From the NCBI RefSeq assembly GCF_009729555.1, contig NZ_WODC01000001.1, positions 496,001 to 560,000 of the forward strand: a DNA stretch of 64,000 bases, given 5' to 3'. Made by a program: the position numbers and the translations under genes. Positions 25,709 through 36,474 of the stretch are shown in pieces (positions within the stretch are counted from its first letter, which is position 1; every line of letters begins with the position of its first letter). This DNA comes from Pseudodesulfovibrio alkaliphilus. GTDB lineage: Bacteria > Desulfobacterota > Desulfovibrionia > Desulfovibrionales > Desulfovibrionaceae. The notes beneath the pieces were generated by a model that was not told the DNA's origin, did not search any database, and saw nothing but the letters and a program-made list of their open reading frames with translations.

Positions 25709-26781
25709 TCTACAATCTTCTCGTGCCGCTGAGCAGCGATGTCGGCGTGTTCAACGTCTTTCGCTACATCACCTTCCGCTCTGTGTGGGCGCTTTTGACC
25801 GCCCTGATCATCTCCATCCTCTTCGGTCCGGCCATGATCCGCTGGCTCCAGCGCATCAAGTGCGGCCAGTACATCCGCGAGGACGGTCCCAAGCATCAGG
25901 CCAAGCAGGGCACGCCGACCATGGGCGGAATAATGATCATCTTCGCGGTCTGCGTCTCCACCCTGCTCTGGGCCGATCTGACCAATGTGTATGTCTGGCT
26001 GACCCTGCTGGTCTTCGCGGGCTTTGGCGCTGTGGGGTTCGCCGACGACTATCTCAAGGTGGTCAAGAAGCGCAACGAAGGGCTCTCGGCCAAGGCCAAG
26101 TTCCTGCTCCAGTGCGCGGTGGCCGCGGCGGCCATAGCCCTGCTCATCCAGGAGCCCGCCTATTCCACCCGTCTGGCCGTGCCCTTTTTCAAGAATTTCA
26201 ACCCGGACCTCGGCTGGTTCTATCTGCCCTTTGCCCTGGTGGTCATGGTCGGTGCCAGCAACGCGGTCAACCTCACCGACGGCCTCGACGGGCTGGCCAT
26301 CGGCCCCATGGTGGTGGCCATGGCCTGCTTCGCCATCTTCATCTACGTCTCCGGCCATGCGAAAATGGCCGATTACCTGGCCGTGCCCAACGTGGTCGGC
26401 ATCGGCGAGGTCACGGTCTTCTGCGGGGCCATGGTGGGCGCGGGCCTCGGCTTCCTCTGGTTCAACGCCCATCCGGCCCAGGTCTTCATGGGCGATGTCG
26501 GCTCCCTGTCCCTGGGAGGAGCGCTCGGCTTTGTGGCCGTGCTGGCCAAGCAGGAGCTGCTGCTGGCCATTGTGGGCGGCGTGTTCGTCTTCGAGACCCT
26601 CTCGGTCATCCTCCAGGTGGGCTACTTCAAGCTCTCCGGCGGCAAACGCATCTTCAAGATGGCTCCGCTGCACCATCATTTCGAACTCAAGGGCATCCCG
26701 GAATCGAAGATCATCGTCCGGTTCTGGATTCTTTCCATACTCATGGCGCTCATGGCGCTCTCGACCCTCAAGCTGAGGTAG
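25705..26781 (+). CDS. mraY: Phospho-MurNAc-pentapeptide transferase MraY
   Basis: A 358-residue inner-membrane enzyme that makes lipid I from UDP-MurNAc-pentapeptide and undecaprenyl phosphate. Seen: about ten membrane helices, [34 protein letters not shown] (catalytic Asp pair), [10 protein letters not shown] and the C-terminal [14 protein letters not shown] start at 25705 overlaps the murF stop and has GGGAGG upstream. Confidence 0.96.
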   Translation: MIYNLLVPLSSDVGVFNVFRYITFRSVWALLTALIISILFGPAMIRWLQRIKCGQYIREDGPKHQAKQGTPTMGGIMIIFAVCVSTLLWADLTNVYVWLTLLVFAGFGAVGFADDYLKVVKKRNEGLSAKAKFLLQCAVAAAAIALLIQEPAYSTRLAVPFFKNFNPDLGWFYLPFALVVMVGASNAVNLTDGLDGLAIGPMVVAMACFAIFIYVSGHAKMADYLAVPNVVGIGEVTVFCGAMVGAGLGFLWFNAHPAQVFMGDVGSLSLGGALGFVAVLAKQELLLAIVGGVFVFETLSVILQVGYFKLSGGKRIFKMAPLHHHFELKGIPESKIIVRFWILSILMALMALSTLKLR

Positions 26782-26784
26782 GCA

Positions 26785-28086
26785 GTGAACCGCATCGTCA
26801 GACAATTCATCGAGCAGCGCACCCTGGCGGGCAAGCAGGGCGTGGTGGTGGGCACCGGCCGCAGCGGCCTCGCCGCCGCACGGCTGCTCGACGTGCTGGG
26901 CTGCAGGGTGCGCGTGGCCGACAGCGACGAAACCGTGACCGCCCAGCGCCTGGGGCCTCTGGCCGGACGGGTGGACCTGATCACCGGCCCCCACAAACCC
27001 GAACACTTCCGCGACGCGGACATGGTCGTGCTCTCGCCCGGCGTGCCGGTAAAACGGCTGGCCAGCGCCCTTGAGGGCGTCCCGGCGCAAAACGTGGTGG
27101 CCGAACTGGAGCTGGCCTCCTGGTTCCTCGAGGCCCCGGTGCTGGCCGTGACCGGCACCAACGGCAAAACCACGACCACCACGCTCATCAGCGAGATTTT
27201 CCGCCACGCAGGCATCAACGCCTTTACCGGCGGCAACATCGGCACCCCCCTGTGCGAGTATCTGCTCGACATGGAACAGGCCGAGGTCATCGTGCTTGAA
27301 GTGTCAAGCTTCCAGCTCCAGAACTGCCGCCTGTTCAAGCCGCATGTCGGCCTCTTCCTCAACTTCGCGGCCAACCACCTCGACTACCACGACGACATGG
27401 ACGAGTACCTGGACGCCAAGCTGAACCTCTTTGCCCGCATGAGCGGCGATGACACCGCCCTGCTGCACGAGTCTCTGCGTCCGGCCATCGAAGGCCGGGG
27501 ATTCACCGACGCCCGTGTCGAATGGTTCGGCCCCACGGACCGTTTCGAGGCCCCGCACCTGCCCGGCGAGCACAACCGCTCCAACGTGGAGGGCGCCTGG
27601 CAGGCCGTGCGCCGCTTCGGCGTGACCGAGGCCCAGGCCGCCGAGGCCATCCGCGGGTTCCGGCCCCTGGCGCATCGCATCGAACGCGTGGCCGAGGTCA
27701 GGGGCGTTGTCTACGTGGACGATTCCAAGGCCACCACCCTGGACGCTGTCCTGGCCGCGGTGCGCAGCTGCCGCAAGCCGGTGCGCCTACTCATGGGCGG
27801 AGTGTGGAAGGGCGGGGATGTGGCCGCCTTTGCCCGCGAGATCGGCGACACGGTTATCCATATCGGCCTGTTCGGCGGCAGCCGCGACGTGTTTGAGCCG
27901 GAACTCTCCAAGGCCTTTCCCGTGACCTGGGACGAGACCCTGGAGCTGGCCGTGCTCAGGCAGGCGTCCATGGCCCGGCCCGGCGAGACGGTGCTGCTTT
28001 CCCCGGCCACCTCGAGTTTCGACCAGTACAAGGGCTATGGCGAGCGCGGCGACGACTTCAAACGCGTGGTGGAAGGTCTGTCATGA
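26785..28086 (+). CDS. murD: UDP-MurNAc-L-Ala:D-Glu ligase MurD
   Basis: A 433-residue Mur ligase adding D-glutamate. Seen: the N-terminal Rossmann-like VVVGTGRSGLAAARLL, SPGVPV, the ATP site VTGTNGKTTTTTL, GGNIGTPL and FAANHLDYHDDM. It starts with GTG three bases after the mraY stop and overlaps ftsW by ATGA. Confidence 0.95.
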   Translation: MNRIVRQFIEQRTLAGKQGVVVGTGRSGLAAARLLDVLGCRVRVADSDETVTAQRLGPLAGRVDLITGPHKPEHFRDADMVVLSPGVPVKRLASALEGVPAQNVVAELELASWFLEAPVLAVTGTNGKTTTTTLISEIFRHAGINAFTGGNIGTPLCEYLLDMEQAEVIVLEVSSFQLQNCRLFKPHVGLFLNFAANHLDYHDDMDEYLDAKLNLFARMSGDDTALLHESLRPAIEGRGFTDARVEWFGPTDRFEAPHLPGEHNRSNVEGAWQAVRRFGVTEAQAAEAIRGFRPLAHRIERVAEVRGVVYVDDSKATTLDAVLAAVRSCRKPVRLLMGGVWKGGDVAAFAREIGDTVIHIGLFGGSRDVFEPELSKAFPVTWDETLELAVLRQASMARPGETVLLSPATSSFDQYKGYGERGDDFKRVVEGLS

Positions 28087-29198
28087 GCGGAGGACTCAAC
28101 GCCAAGGCGGCTGTGGGCCGCGCCGATCCCTGGCTGATGACGGCCACCCTGTTCCTGGGCGGGTTCGGCCTGATCATGGTCCTCTCCTCAAGCGGGATCA
28201 TGGCCGAACGCGTATATGGCGACACCTACTTTTTCTTCAAGCGCCAGCTGCTTTTCACCGCCGTGGGACTGGTGGGCATGGCCGCGTGCATGCAGATGCC
28301 CCGCCGGGTGCTCTTCGGTCTGACCTATGTATGGATTTTGGCCGCCCTGGTCCTGCTCGCCCTGTGCCTCTCCCCTGCCGGGTTCACCGTCAACGGCGCC
28401 AGCCGCTGGGTCAGAATCGGCCCGGTCCACCTTCAACCGTTGGAGTTCTCCAAGGTCGCCCTGGTCCTGTACCTGGCCTATTTCTTCGCCCGCAAGCAGG
28501 ACATGGTACGCACCTTCTCGGTGGGTTTCCTGCCGCCGTTCATCGTCACCGGCATCTTCTGCGGCCTGCTCCTGCTCCAGCCGGACTTTGGCGGGGCCGT
28601 GGTCCTGGCCGGGCTGCTTTTCTTCATGTGTCTGGTGGGCGGCACCCGTTTCAGCTATCTTTTCCTCTCGCTCCTCTTCGCTGCTGGCGCAGCCTGGCTG
28701 CTCATCTCGTCCTCGCCCTACCGATTCAAGCGCTGGACCGCCTTCCTCGACCCCTTTGCCTCGGCCCAGAACGAAGGCTACCAACTGGTCCAGTCCCTCT
28801 ACGCCTTCGGCTCGGGACGCATTTTCGGCACAGGGCTGGGAGCGGGCAAGCAAAAGCTCTTTTTCCTGCCCGAGGCGCACAACGACTTCATCATGGCCGT
28901 GGTCGGCGAGGAGCTGGGCTTTGCGGGCATGTCGCTGTTCTTCATCGCCATCGGCTTCTTCCTGTGGCGGGCGCTTCGGGTCTGCATCAGGCTTGAAGAC
29001 CTCCAGGACAGGTTCACGGCCTTTGGCGTCACCTGCGTCCTGGCCCTTGGCATGCTTCTGAATCTGGCCGTGGTGTTGGGCACCGTGCCGCCCAAGGGCG
29101 TGGCCATGCCCTTCATCAGCTACGGCGGCTCGTCCCTGACCGCGTCCTTCATCTGCGCGGGCATCCTGCTCAATCTCTCAAGGAGGGTGCCGTCATGA
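28083..29198 (+). CDS. ftsW: FtsW septal peptidoglycan glycosyltransferase
   Basis: A 371-residue SEDS protein with about ten membrane helices. Seen: NGASRWVRIGPVHLQPLEFSK, LLLQPDFGGAVVL and NDFIMAVVGEELGF, and the C-terminal PFISYGGSS. FtsW polymerises lipid II at the septum together with the FtsI encoded upstream. Overlaps on both sides (ATGA with murD and with murG) indicate tight translational coupling. Confidence 0.95.
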   Translation: MSGGLNAKAAVGRADPWLMTATLFLGGFGLIMVLSSSGIMAERVYGDTYFFFKRQLLFTAVGLVGMAACMQMPRRVLFGLTYVWILAALVLLALCLSPAGFTVNGASRWVRIGPVHLQPLEFSKVALVLYLAYFFARKQDMVRTFSVGFLPPFIVTGIFCGLLLLQPDFGGAVVLAGLLFFMCLVGGTRFSYLFLSLLFAAGAAWLLISSSPYRFKRWTAFLDPFASAQNEGYQLVQSLYAFGSGRIFGTGLGAGKQKLFFLPEAHNDFIMAVVGEELGFAGMSLFFIAIGFFLWRALRVCIRLEDLQDRFTAFGVTCVLALGMLLNLAVVLGTVPPKGVAMPFISYGGSSLTASFICAGILLNLSRRVPS

Positions 29199-30283
29199 CC
29201 CTGGCGCGCATCCTCATCGCCACTGGCGGCACCGGGGGCCACATCTTCCCGGCCCTGGCCGTGGCCGACGCGCTGGCAACACGCCATCCTGGAGCGGCCA
29301 TCCTCTTTGCGGGCGGCAAGGGCCCCGAGGGCGACATGGCCCGCAGCCACGGCCTCGATTTTCTGGAGCTTCCGGCCAGGGGAATCATGGGCAGGGGCGT
29401 GTCCGGGCTGCTGGGCGGGCTGGCCTGGATCGGCCGGGGGCTCCCCCTGGCCCTGCGCGAGGTCAGACGTTTCCGCCCCGACGCGGCCATCGGCTTTGGC
29501 GGATACGCGGGGTTTTGCCCGGTGCTGGCCGCCGCCCTGCTCGGGGTCCCTTCGGCCGTGCATGAACAGAATTCGGTGCCCGGTGTGACCAACAAAGTCC
29601 TGGGCCGGGTGGTCAAACGGATATTCCTGAGCTTTCCCGACTCCTCGGGAGCCTTTCCGACGCACAAGACAACCCTCACGGGCAATCCGATACGCACGGC
29701 CATCCTCGCCGCGGGCGAAACCCGGAAGAAACAGGCGGGCCATACTCCCGGCAAGCAGGTGCTCGTGCTGGGCGGCAGCCAGGGGGCGCGTCCGGTGAAC
29801 GACGCGGTCATCGCCGCCCTGCCCCGGCTCACGGAACTGGGCGTGACCCTGACCCATCAGGCGGGCCGGGCCGACGCCGACAGGGTCCGTGCGGCCTATG
29901 CGGCGTCCGGGGCCGATCCGGCCCAGGTGCGCGACTTTATCGACGATATGGCCGCCGAGTATGCGCGGGCCGATCTGGCTGTATGCCGGGCGGGCGCGAC
30001 CACGGTGTTCGAGGTGGCGGGAGCCGGGGTTCCGGCCCTGTTCATCCCCTTTCCTCAGGCCACCCACGACCACCAGACCATGAACGCCCGCGCCCTGGCC
30101 GAAACCGGCGCGGCCCGGCTGCTGCCCCAGGCGGAGCTGACCGGCGCGGGGCTGGCAGAGGCCGTTCTGGCCCTGCTCGGCGATGCGGAACAACTGATGA
30201 CAATGAGCCGCGCCGCCCGGAGTTTTTCCCGGCCGGACGCGGCGGCGGACATAGCAAGGGGCCTGGAGGCCCTGGCGGCCTAG
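29195..30283 (+). CDS. murG: Undecaprenyldiphospho-MurNAc-pentapeptide GlcNAc transferase MurG
   Basis: A 362-residue GT-B glycosyltransferase making lipid II from lipid I and UDP-GlcNAc at the inner membrane. Seen: [58 protein letters not shown], and the donor-binding [31 protein letters not shown] region. AAGGAGG lies upstream of the ATG. Confidence 0.96.
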   Translation: MTLARILIATGGTGGHIFPALAVADALATRHPGAAILFAGGKGPEGDMARSHGLDFLELPARGIMGRGVSGLLGGLAWIGRGLPLALREVRRFRPDAAIGFGGYAGFCPVLAAALLGVPSAVHEQNSVPGVTNKVLGRVVKRIFLSFPDSSGAFPTHKTTLTGNPIRTAILAAGETRKKQAGHTPGKQVLVLGGSQGARPVNDAVIAALPRLTELGVTLTHQAGRADADRVRAAYAASGADPAQVRDFIDDMAAEYARADLAVCRAGATTVFEVAGAGVPALFIPFPQATHDHQTMNARALAETGAARLLPQAELTGAGLAEAVLALLGDAEQLMTMSRAARSFSRPDAAADIARGLEALAA

Positions 30284-30312
30284 CCCTGCGGGGCAGGCAC
30301 AGGAGAGATGTC

Positions 30313-31788
<1,476 letters not shown>

Positions 31789-31792
31789 GCCC

Positions 31793-32674
31793 ATGGCATT
31801 GCAACTGATTCCCGACCCGTCGCTCGCCGAGAGAACCACCCTTCGCCTGGGCGGCCATGCCGAGGTGGAGGCCGTGCTCCGCGAAGCATCCGACCTTGAC
31901 GAGTTGGGGACGTTTCTGACCCGCCACACCCTGCGGCCCTTTGTCATCGGCCGGGGCAGCAATCTGCTGGCCCGCGACGGGCGTTGCGACATCGCCCTGA
32001 TCCGCGCCGCAGGCCAGCCGGGACCGACGCGGGTTGAGCGCTCGGACGAGGGTTTGGTGGTGCGCTGCGGCGCAGCCCTGGCCCTGCCCGGTCTGCTCGG
32101 ATGGGCGCAACGGGCCGGTCTGACCGGGCTGGAAGGGCTCACCGGCATTCCCGGCACCGTGGGCGGAGCCGTGGCCATGAACGCGGGCTCCTACGGAGTG
32201 GAATTCGGACAACGGGTCAGCCGGGTGCGGCTGTGGTCCCCCTCGGGCGGCCTGACCTGGGTGGGGGCGGACAGATGCTCCTTCGGCTACCGCCGTTTCG
32301 CGGTGCCCGATCTCCCTGCCGGGCGGCTCATCTGGGAGGTGGAGATCGTGCTTGAAACATCGACACCACGGGCCGTGCGTCAGGCCATGCGCGAGGTCTA
32401 CGGCAAAAAACGCACCACCCAGCCGGTCACTGCCCGGAGCGCGGGCTGCGTGTTCAAGAACCCCGAGGGCGATAGCGCTGGCCGTCTGCTGGACAGGGCA
32501 GGCATGAAGGGGATGCGGCGGGGCCAGATGGCATTTTCGGACATCCATTCGAATTTCCTGATAAACCTGGGGGGCGGCACCAGCGCCCAGGCCCTGGACC
32601 TGATCGAACTGGGCCGGGAGGTGGTCAAGACCCGGCTCGGCGTCACCCTCGAAACGGAGGTCATCATCCTGTGA
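31793..32674 (+). CDS. murB: UDP-N-acetylenolpyruvoylglucosamine reductase MurB
   Basis: A 293-residue flavoenzyme that reduces UDP-GlcNAc-enolpyruvate with NADPH. Seen: TTLRLGGHAEVEAV, the FAD-binding FVIGRGSNLLARDG, GLTGIPGTVGGAVAMNAGSYG, and SAGCVFKNPEGDSAG. In the last motif the general acid is Cys rather than the Ser of the E. coli enzyme, a variant seen in other MurB proteins. It follows murC by four bases and overlaps ftsQ by GTGA. Confidence 0.94.
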   Translation: MALQLIPDPSLAERTTLRLGGHAEVEAVLREASDLDELGTFLTRHTLRPFVIGRGSNLLARDGRCDIALIRAAGQPGPTRVERSDEGLVVRCGAALALPGLLGWAQRAGLTGLEGLTGIPGTVGGAVAMNAGSYGVEFGQRVSRVRLWSPSGGLTWVGADRCSFGYRRFAVPDLPAGRLIWEVEIVLETSTPRAVRQAMREVYGKKRTTQPVTARSAGCVFKNPEGDSAGRLLDRAGMKGMRRGQMAFSDIHSNFLINLGGGTSAQALDLIELGREVVKTRLGVTLETEVIIL

Positions 32675-33552
32675 GCACCCTGACCATGAACAATCAGGGC
32701 CGTCTCGGCCTGGGCGGCAAACGCGGCAATTCGCTGCGCAAACGCAAGCCCCGGCCTACCCGCTCCCTGACATATGACGGTTTTTCCCGCTCCGCCTTCT
32801 CGGGCGCTGGCCGGATGGTTGTGCGGCTGGTCATGACAATGCTCGCCCTGTCGCTGGTGGCGGTGCTGGGCGTGGGCCTGCTCTACGGCTACCGGGTGCT
32901 CACCTCGCATCCCTATTTCGCCCTGAAGGAAATCCACGTCACGGGCAACACCCGGGTCTCCCGCGGGGACATTCTCAAGGTGGCCGAGGTGGGCCTCGGC
33001 ATGAACAGCTTCGAGATGAACGTGGACCTCGTGGAACGGAGAATTTCGGACAACCCGTGGGTCATGTCGGCCACGGTCCGGCGCGAGTTCCCGGACAAGC
33101 TGCGTATCGCGGTGGTGGAGCGTGTGCCCGCATTCTGGCTGCGCCAGGGCGATGCCATGTATTTCGCCGATGCCCGGGGCCGGGTCATCGCCCCCATGCA
33201 CCCGGGCGAGTTCGCCTCCCTGCCCGTGCTCAATGTGGCCGAGGGCGTTGACGATGGCGGGCCGGTGCTTTCCGGTCTGCTCAAAAGGATGGAGGAGCGC
33301 GGAACGCCCTTTACCCAGGCCCAGGTCGCCTGGGTGCGGCTGACCAGCGCACACGACCTGGAAATCCACCTGGACGGCCAGGAGGCCGGGCTGACGCTGC
33401 GCCTGTCCATGGACCGCTGGGAAGTCCAGCTTGAAAGGCTCAAGGTGGTCTGGCGCGACATGATGCGCCGGGGCGAACTCAAGGATGCGGCCATCATAGC
33501 GGCCAGCGGCGACAAGGTATGGATCAAGAAGCGTCCGGGTCAGGGCGCGTAG
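32671..33552 (+). CDS. ftsQ: Cell division protein FtsQ
   Basis: A 293-residue bitopic protein. About 45 basic cytoplasmic residues are followed by a membrane helix (VVRLVMTMLALSLVAVLGVGLLYGY), a POTRA domain (FALKEIHVTGNTRVSRGDILKV) and the FtsQ beta domain (NPWVMSATVRREFPDKLRIAVVERVPAFW). It links FtsL/FtsB to the divisome. Starts with GTG over the murB stop. Confidence 0.92.
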   Translation: MSTLTMNNQGRLGLGGKRGNSLRKRKPRPTRSLTYDGFSRSAFSGAGRMVVRLVMTMLALSLVAVLGVGLLYGYRVLTSHPYFALKEIHVTGNTRVSRGDILKVAEVGLGMNSFEMNVDLVERRISDNPWVMSATVRREFPDKLRIAVVERVPAFWLRQGDAMYFADARGRVIAPMHPGEFASLPVLNVAEGVDDGGPVLSGLLKRMEERGTPFTQAQVAWVRLTSAHDLEIHLDGQEAGLTLRLSMDRWEVQLERLKVVWRDMMRRGELKDAAIIAASGDKVWIKKRPGQGA

Positions 33553-33631
33553 AATAGCGCACGGCAAAACCGAATCAATTGCGGCCGGGAGCCGGGGGTG
33601 CACCCCGGAAAAGCCGGAGAGGAGACACAGC

Positions 33632-34870
33632 ATGGCCAGAAACGAACTCGTGGTGGGACTTGATGTCGGCACCACCAAGATATGCACAGTTGTGGGCGAG
33701 GCCACCGAAAACGGCGTGGACATCATCGGCATCGGCACGTCCCCGTCCACGGGTCTGCGCCGGGGCGTGGTGGTCAACATCGAAAAGACCGTCCAGTGCA
33801 TCAAGAAATCCCTTGAGGACGCAGAGCTCATGGCCGGCTGCGACATCCGCACCGTGTACGCGGGCATCGCGGGAAGCCACATCCAGGGATTCAATTCCCA
33901 CGGCGTCATCGCGGTCAAGGGCGGCGAGGTCACGCAGCGCGATGTGGACCGCGTCATCGAGGCGGCCAAGGCCATCGCCATCCCCATGGACCGCGAGGTG
34001 CTGCACACCCTGCCCCAGGAATTCATTGTGGACGATCAGCGCGGCATCGCCGATCCGCTGGGCATGGCCGGGGTGCGCCTGGAGGTCAAGGTCCACATCG
34101 TTACCGGCGCGGTGACATCGGCCCAGAACATCATCCGCTCCTGCAACCGCTCAGGACTCGATGTATCCAACATCGTGCTCGAGTCCCTGGCGTCGAGCAA
34201 GGCCGTGCTCTCGCCAGAGGAACGCGAGATCGGCGTGGCCCTGGTGGATCTGGGCGGCGGGACAACGGACATCGCCATCTTCTCCAAGGACTCCATCAAG
34301 CACACCTCGGTGCTGGCCCTGGGCGGGCACAACCTGACCAACGACATCGCCTACGGACTACGCACCCCCATGATGAGCGCAGAGAAGATCAAGATGCAGT
34401 ACGGCTGCGCCATGGCCGATCTGGTCACCAGCGACGAGATCATCGAGGTGCCCAGCGTGGGCGGCCGCGAGTCGCGCCGCATGAGCAAGCGCGTTCTGGC
34501 CGAGATATGCGAGCCGCGCTGCGAGGAGATCCTGGCCCTGGTGGACCAGGAGCTGATCAAGTCCGGCTTCAAGAACATGATCGCGGCGGGAGTTGTCCTC
34601 ACGGGCGGCACCTGCCTGATCGACGGCATGCAGGAACTGGCCGAGCAGATCTTCGATCTGCCGGTACGCATCGGCATGCCCGGCGAGGGCATCGGGGGCC
34701 TGACAGAGGAAGTCAGGAGCCCCAAATACGCCACCGCCGTGGGCCTGCTGCTCCACGGAGCCGAGGAGCAGGGCCTGCACAACAAGGTGCGCCCCTTCAA
34801 GATTCGCGACGATTCCGGTTTCGACCGCATCCTCTCGCGCATGAAGAAGTGGTTCACCGACATCGCCTAG
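33632..34870 (+). CDS. ftsA: Cell division protein FtsA
   Basis: A 412-residue actin-like ATPase that tethers FtsZ to the membrane. Seen: VVGLDVGTTKICTVVGE (phosphate 1), the 1C-domain region around VSPQ-type helices, VALVDLGGGTTDIAIF (phosphate 2), VLTGGTCLIDGM, and the C-terminal amphipathic end DRILSRMKKWFTDIA, the membrane-targeting helix. GGAGAGGAG precedes the ATG. The 79-base gap after ftsQ is one of the largest within the cluster and may hold a secondary promoter. Confidence 0.96.
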   Translation: MARNELVVGLDVGTTKICTVVGEATENGVDIIGIGTSPSTGLRRGVVVNIEKTVQCIKKSLEDAELMAGCDIRTVYAGIAGSHIQGFNSHGVIAVKGGEVTQRDVDRVIEAAKAIAIPMDREVLHTLPQEFIVDDQRGIADPLGMAGVRLEVKVHIVTGAVTSAQNIIRSCNRSGLDVSNIVLESLASSKAVLSPEEREIGVALVDLGGGTTDIAIFSKDSIKHTSVLALGGHNLTNDIAYGLRTPMMSAEKIKMQYGCAMADLVTSDEIIEVPSVGGRESRRMSKRVLAEICEPRCEEILALVDQELIKSGFKNMIAAGVVLTGGTCLIDGMQELAEQIFDLPVRIGMPGEGIGGLTEEVRSPKYATAVGLLLHGAEEQGLHNKVRPFKIRDDSGFDRILSRMKKWFTDIA

Positions 34871-34928
34871 GCAAACGAGGAATGACAGGGAACATCTAAC
34901 AGGGAAGAGGATTTGAGGAGGAAGACAC

Positions 34929-36176
34929 ATGGAATACTTTGAAATCGAACACGAAAGCAACGCCAAGATCAAGGTCGTGGGTTGCGGCGGAGGCGGGGGC
35001 AACGCGGTCAACAACATGATCCTCTCCGCCCTCAAGGGCGTCAAGTTCATCGTTGCCAACACCGACAGCCAGGACATCCAGAAATCCCTGGCCGAACACA
35101 AGATCCAGATCGGCGAAAAGCTGACCAAGGGTCTTGGCGCGGGCGCAAACCCCGAGATCGGCCGCAGCGCGGCCATGGAGTCGGTGGACCATATCCGCGC
35201 CGCCCTTGAAGGCTCGGACATGGTTTTCATCACCGCGGGCATGGGCGGCGGAACAGGCACCGGCTCCGCTCCCGTTGTGGCCGAAGTGGCCCGGGAGCTG
35301 GGCGCCCTGACCGTGGGCGTTGTCACCAAACCCTTCTATTTCGAGGGCAAGCGCCGCCTGGAGCAGGCCGAGGAGGGCACCCGTGCCCTGGCCGACGTGG
35401 TGGACTCTATCATCACCATCCCCAACGACCGCCTGCTCCAGCTGGCCGCCAAAAAAGCCTCCTTCTCCGACATGCTCAAGAAGGCTGACGAGGTGCTCTA
35501 CTACGCGGTCAAGGGCATCGCCGATCTGATCACGGTCCACGGCCTGATCAACCTCGACTTCGCGGATGTCAAGGCGGCCATGTCGCAGTCGGGCATGGCA
35601 CTCATGGGCACCGGCATTGCCCGCGGCGAGGGCCGGGCCAAGGAAGCGGCCATGAAGGCCATCACCAGCCCCCTGCTCGAGGACGTATCCATCGAAGGCG
35701 CCAAGGGCGTGCTCATCAATATCACCTGCGGCCCGGACATGCTCATCGACGAGGTCTCCGAGGCGGCCGACATCATTTACAAGGAAGCCCACGACGAAGC
35801 CGAGATATTCTTCGGTACCGTCTTCGACCCCGACGCCGGAGACGAGATGCGCATCACGGTCATCGCCACCGGCATCCAGGCAGCCATGGAAGAGCCCGAA
35901 CCCGCACTGAGCAAGGCCGAACAGCAAAAACTGCTGCTCCTTGGACCCCGGGGCGCGGAAAAGGCCCCGGCTCGCCGCCCCGGCCATCAGAAGGTCATCT
36001 CCCAGGACCGCAACATCCCCGCCTACCTGCGCAAGGCCGGCGGCGAACTGGCCACCGCCGAGATTCCCCAGACCCGCCGCAGTCAACGCGCCGTGGCCGG
36101 TCCGGGCGAAGAGGAGTTCATCTTCGAAGAGGACAATTACGACGTGCCCGCATTCATCCGCAAGAACGTGGACTAG
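34929..36176 (+). CDS. ftsZ: Cell division protein FtsZ
   Basis: A 415-residue tubulin-like GTPase that forms the Z ring. Seen: IKVVGCGGGGGNAVNNMI, FITAGMGGGTGTGSAPVVAEVAR (GTP-binding tubulin signature), NDRLLQL and the NLDFADVK T7 loop. A linker of about 70 residues leads to the C-terminal peptide NYDVPAFIRKNVD, the FtsA/ZipA-binding tail. GAGGAGG lies before the ATG. It is the last gene of the dcw cluster. Confidence 0.97.
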   Translation: MEYFEIEHESNAKIKVVGCGGGGGNAVNNMILSALKGVKFIVANTDSQDIQKSLAEHKIQIGEKLTKGLGAGANPEIGRSAAMESVDHIRAALEGSDMVFITAGMGGGTGTGSAPVVAEVARELGALTVGVVTKPFYFEGKRRLEQAEEGTRALADVVDSIITIPNDRLLQLAAKKASFSDMLKKADEVLYYAVKGIADLITVHGLINLDFADVKAAMSQSGMALMGTGIARGEGRAKEAAMKAITSPLLEDVSIEGAKGVLINITCGPDMLIDEVSEAADIIYKEAHDEAEIFFGTVFDPDAGDEMRITVIATGIQAAMEEPEPALSKAEQQKLLLLGPRGAEKAPARRPGHQKVISQDRNIPAYLRKAGGELATAEIPQTRRSQRAVAGPGEEEFIFEEDNYDVPAFIRKNVD

Positions 36177-36474
36177 AAACGGACGCATTTCACGAGAACA
36201 CTGTTGATCGTCTGCGAGTAACGCGTCCGTCAATGTCGGCGGGCCGTGGCGTGCGCCCCTGATCCGGGGCAGCCCGCTCCGGCTGACCGGCGGTGTCGCG
36301 CCGCAAGATGATCCAAAACGCGAAGCGGGGGCCGTCATCCACAAGCGAATCCTGTACCACGGCACGTCCGAGCCATCGGCGCCGGACCTAGGCGGGCGTC
36401 TGCCCGTTGCCATCGCCATTCCTGGCGGAGAGGCCGCGGCCGTCTCCACCCTGGGATGGCAGGCCGTCTACAGG

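Noticed and set aside
25672-27207. Long - strand open frame (511 codons) opposite mraY and murD
   Set aside because: Shadow of the high-GC dcw genes; composition is not protein-like and both + strand genes are certain.
36179-36230. Inverted repeat ACGGACGC/GCGTCCGT after ftsZ as terminator
   Set aside because: The loop is 36 bases and no T-tract follows.
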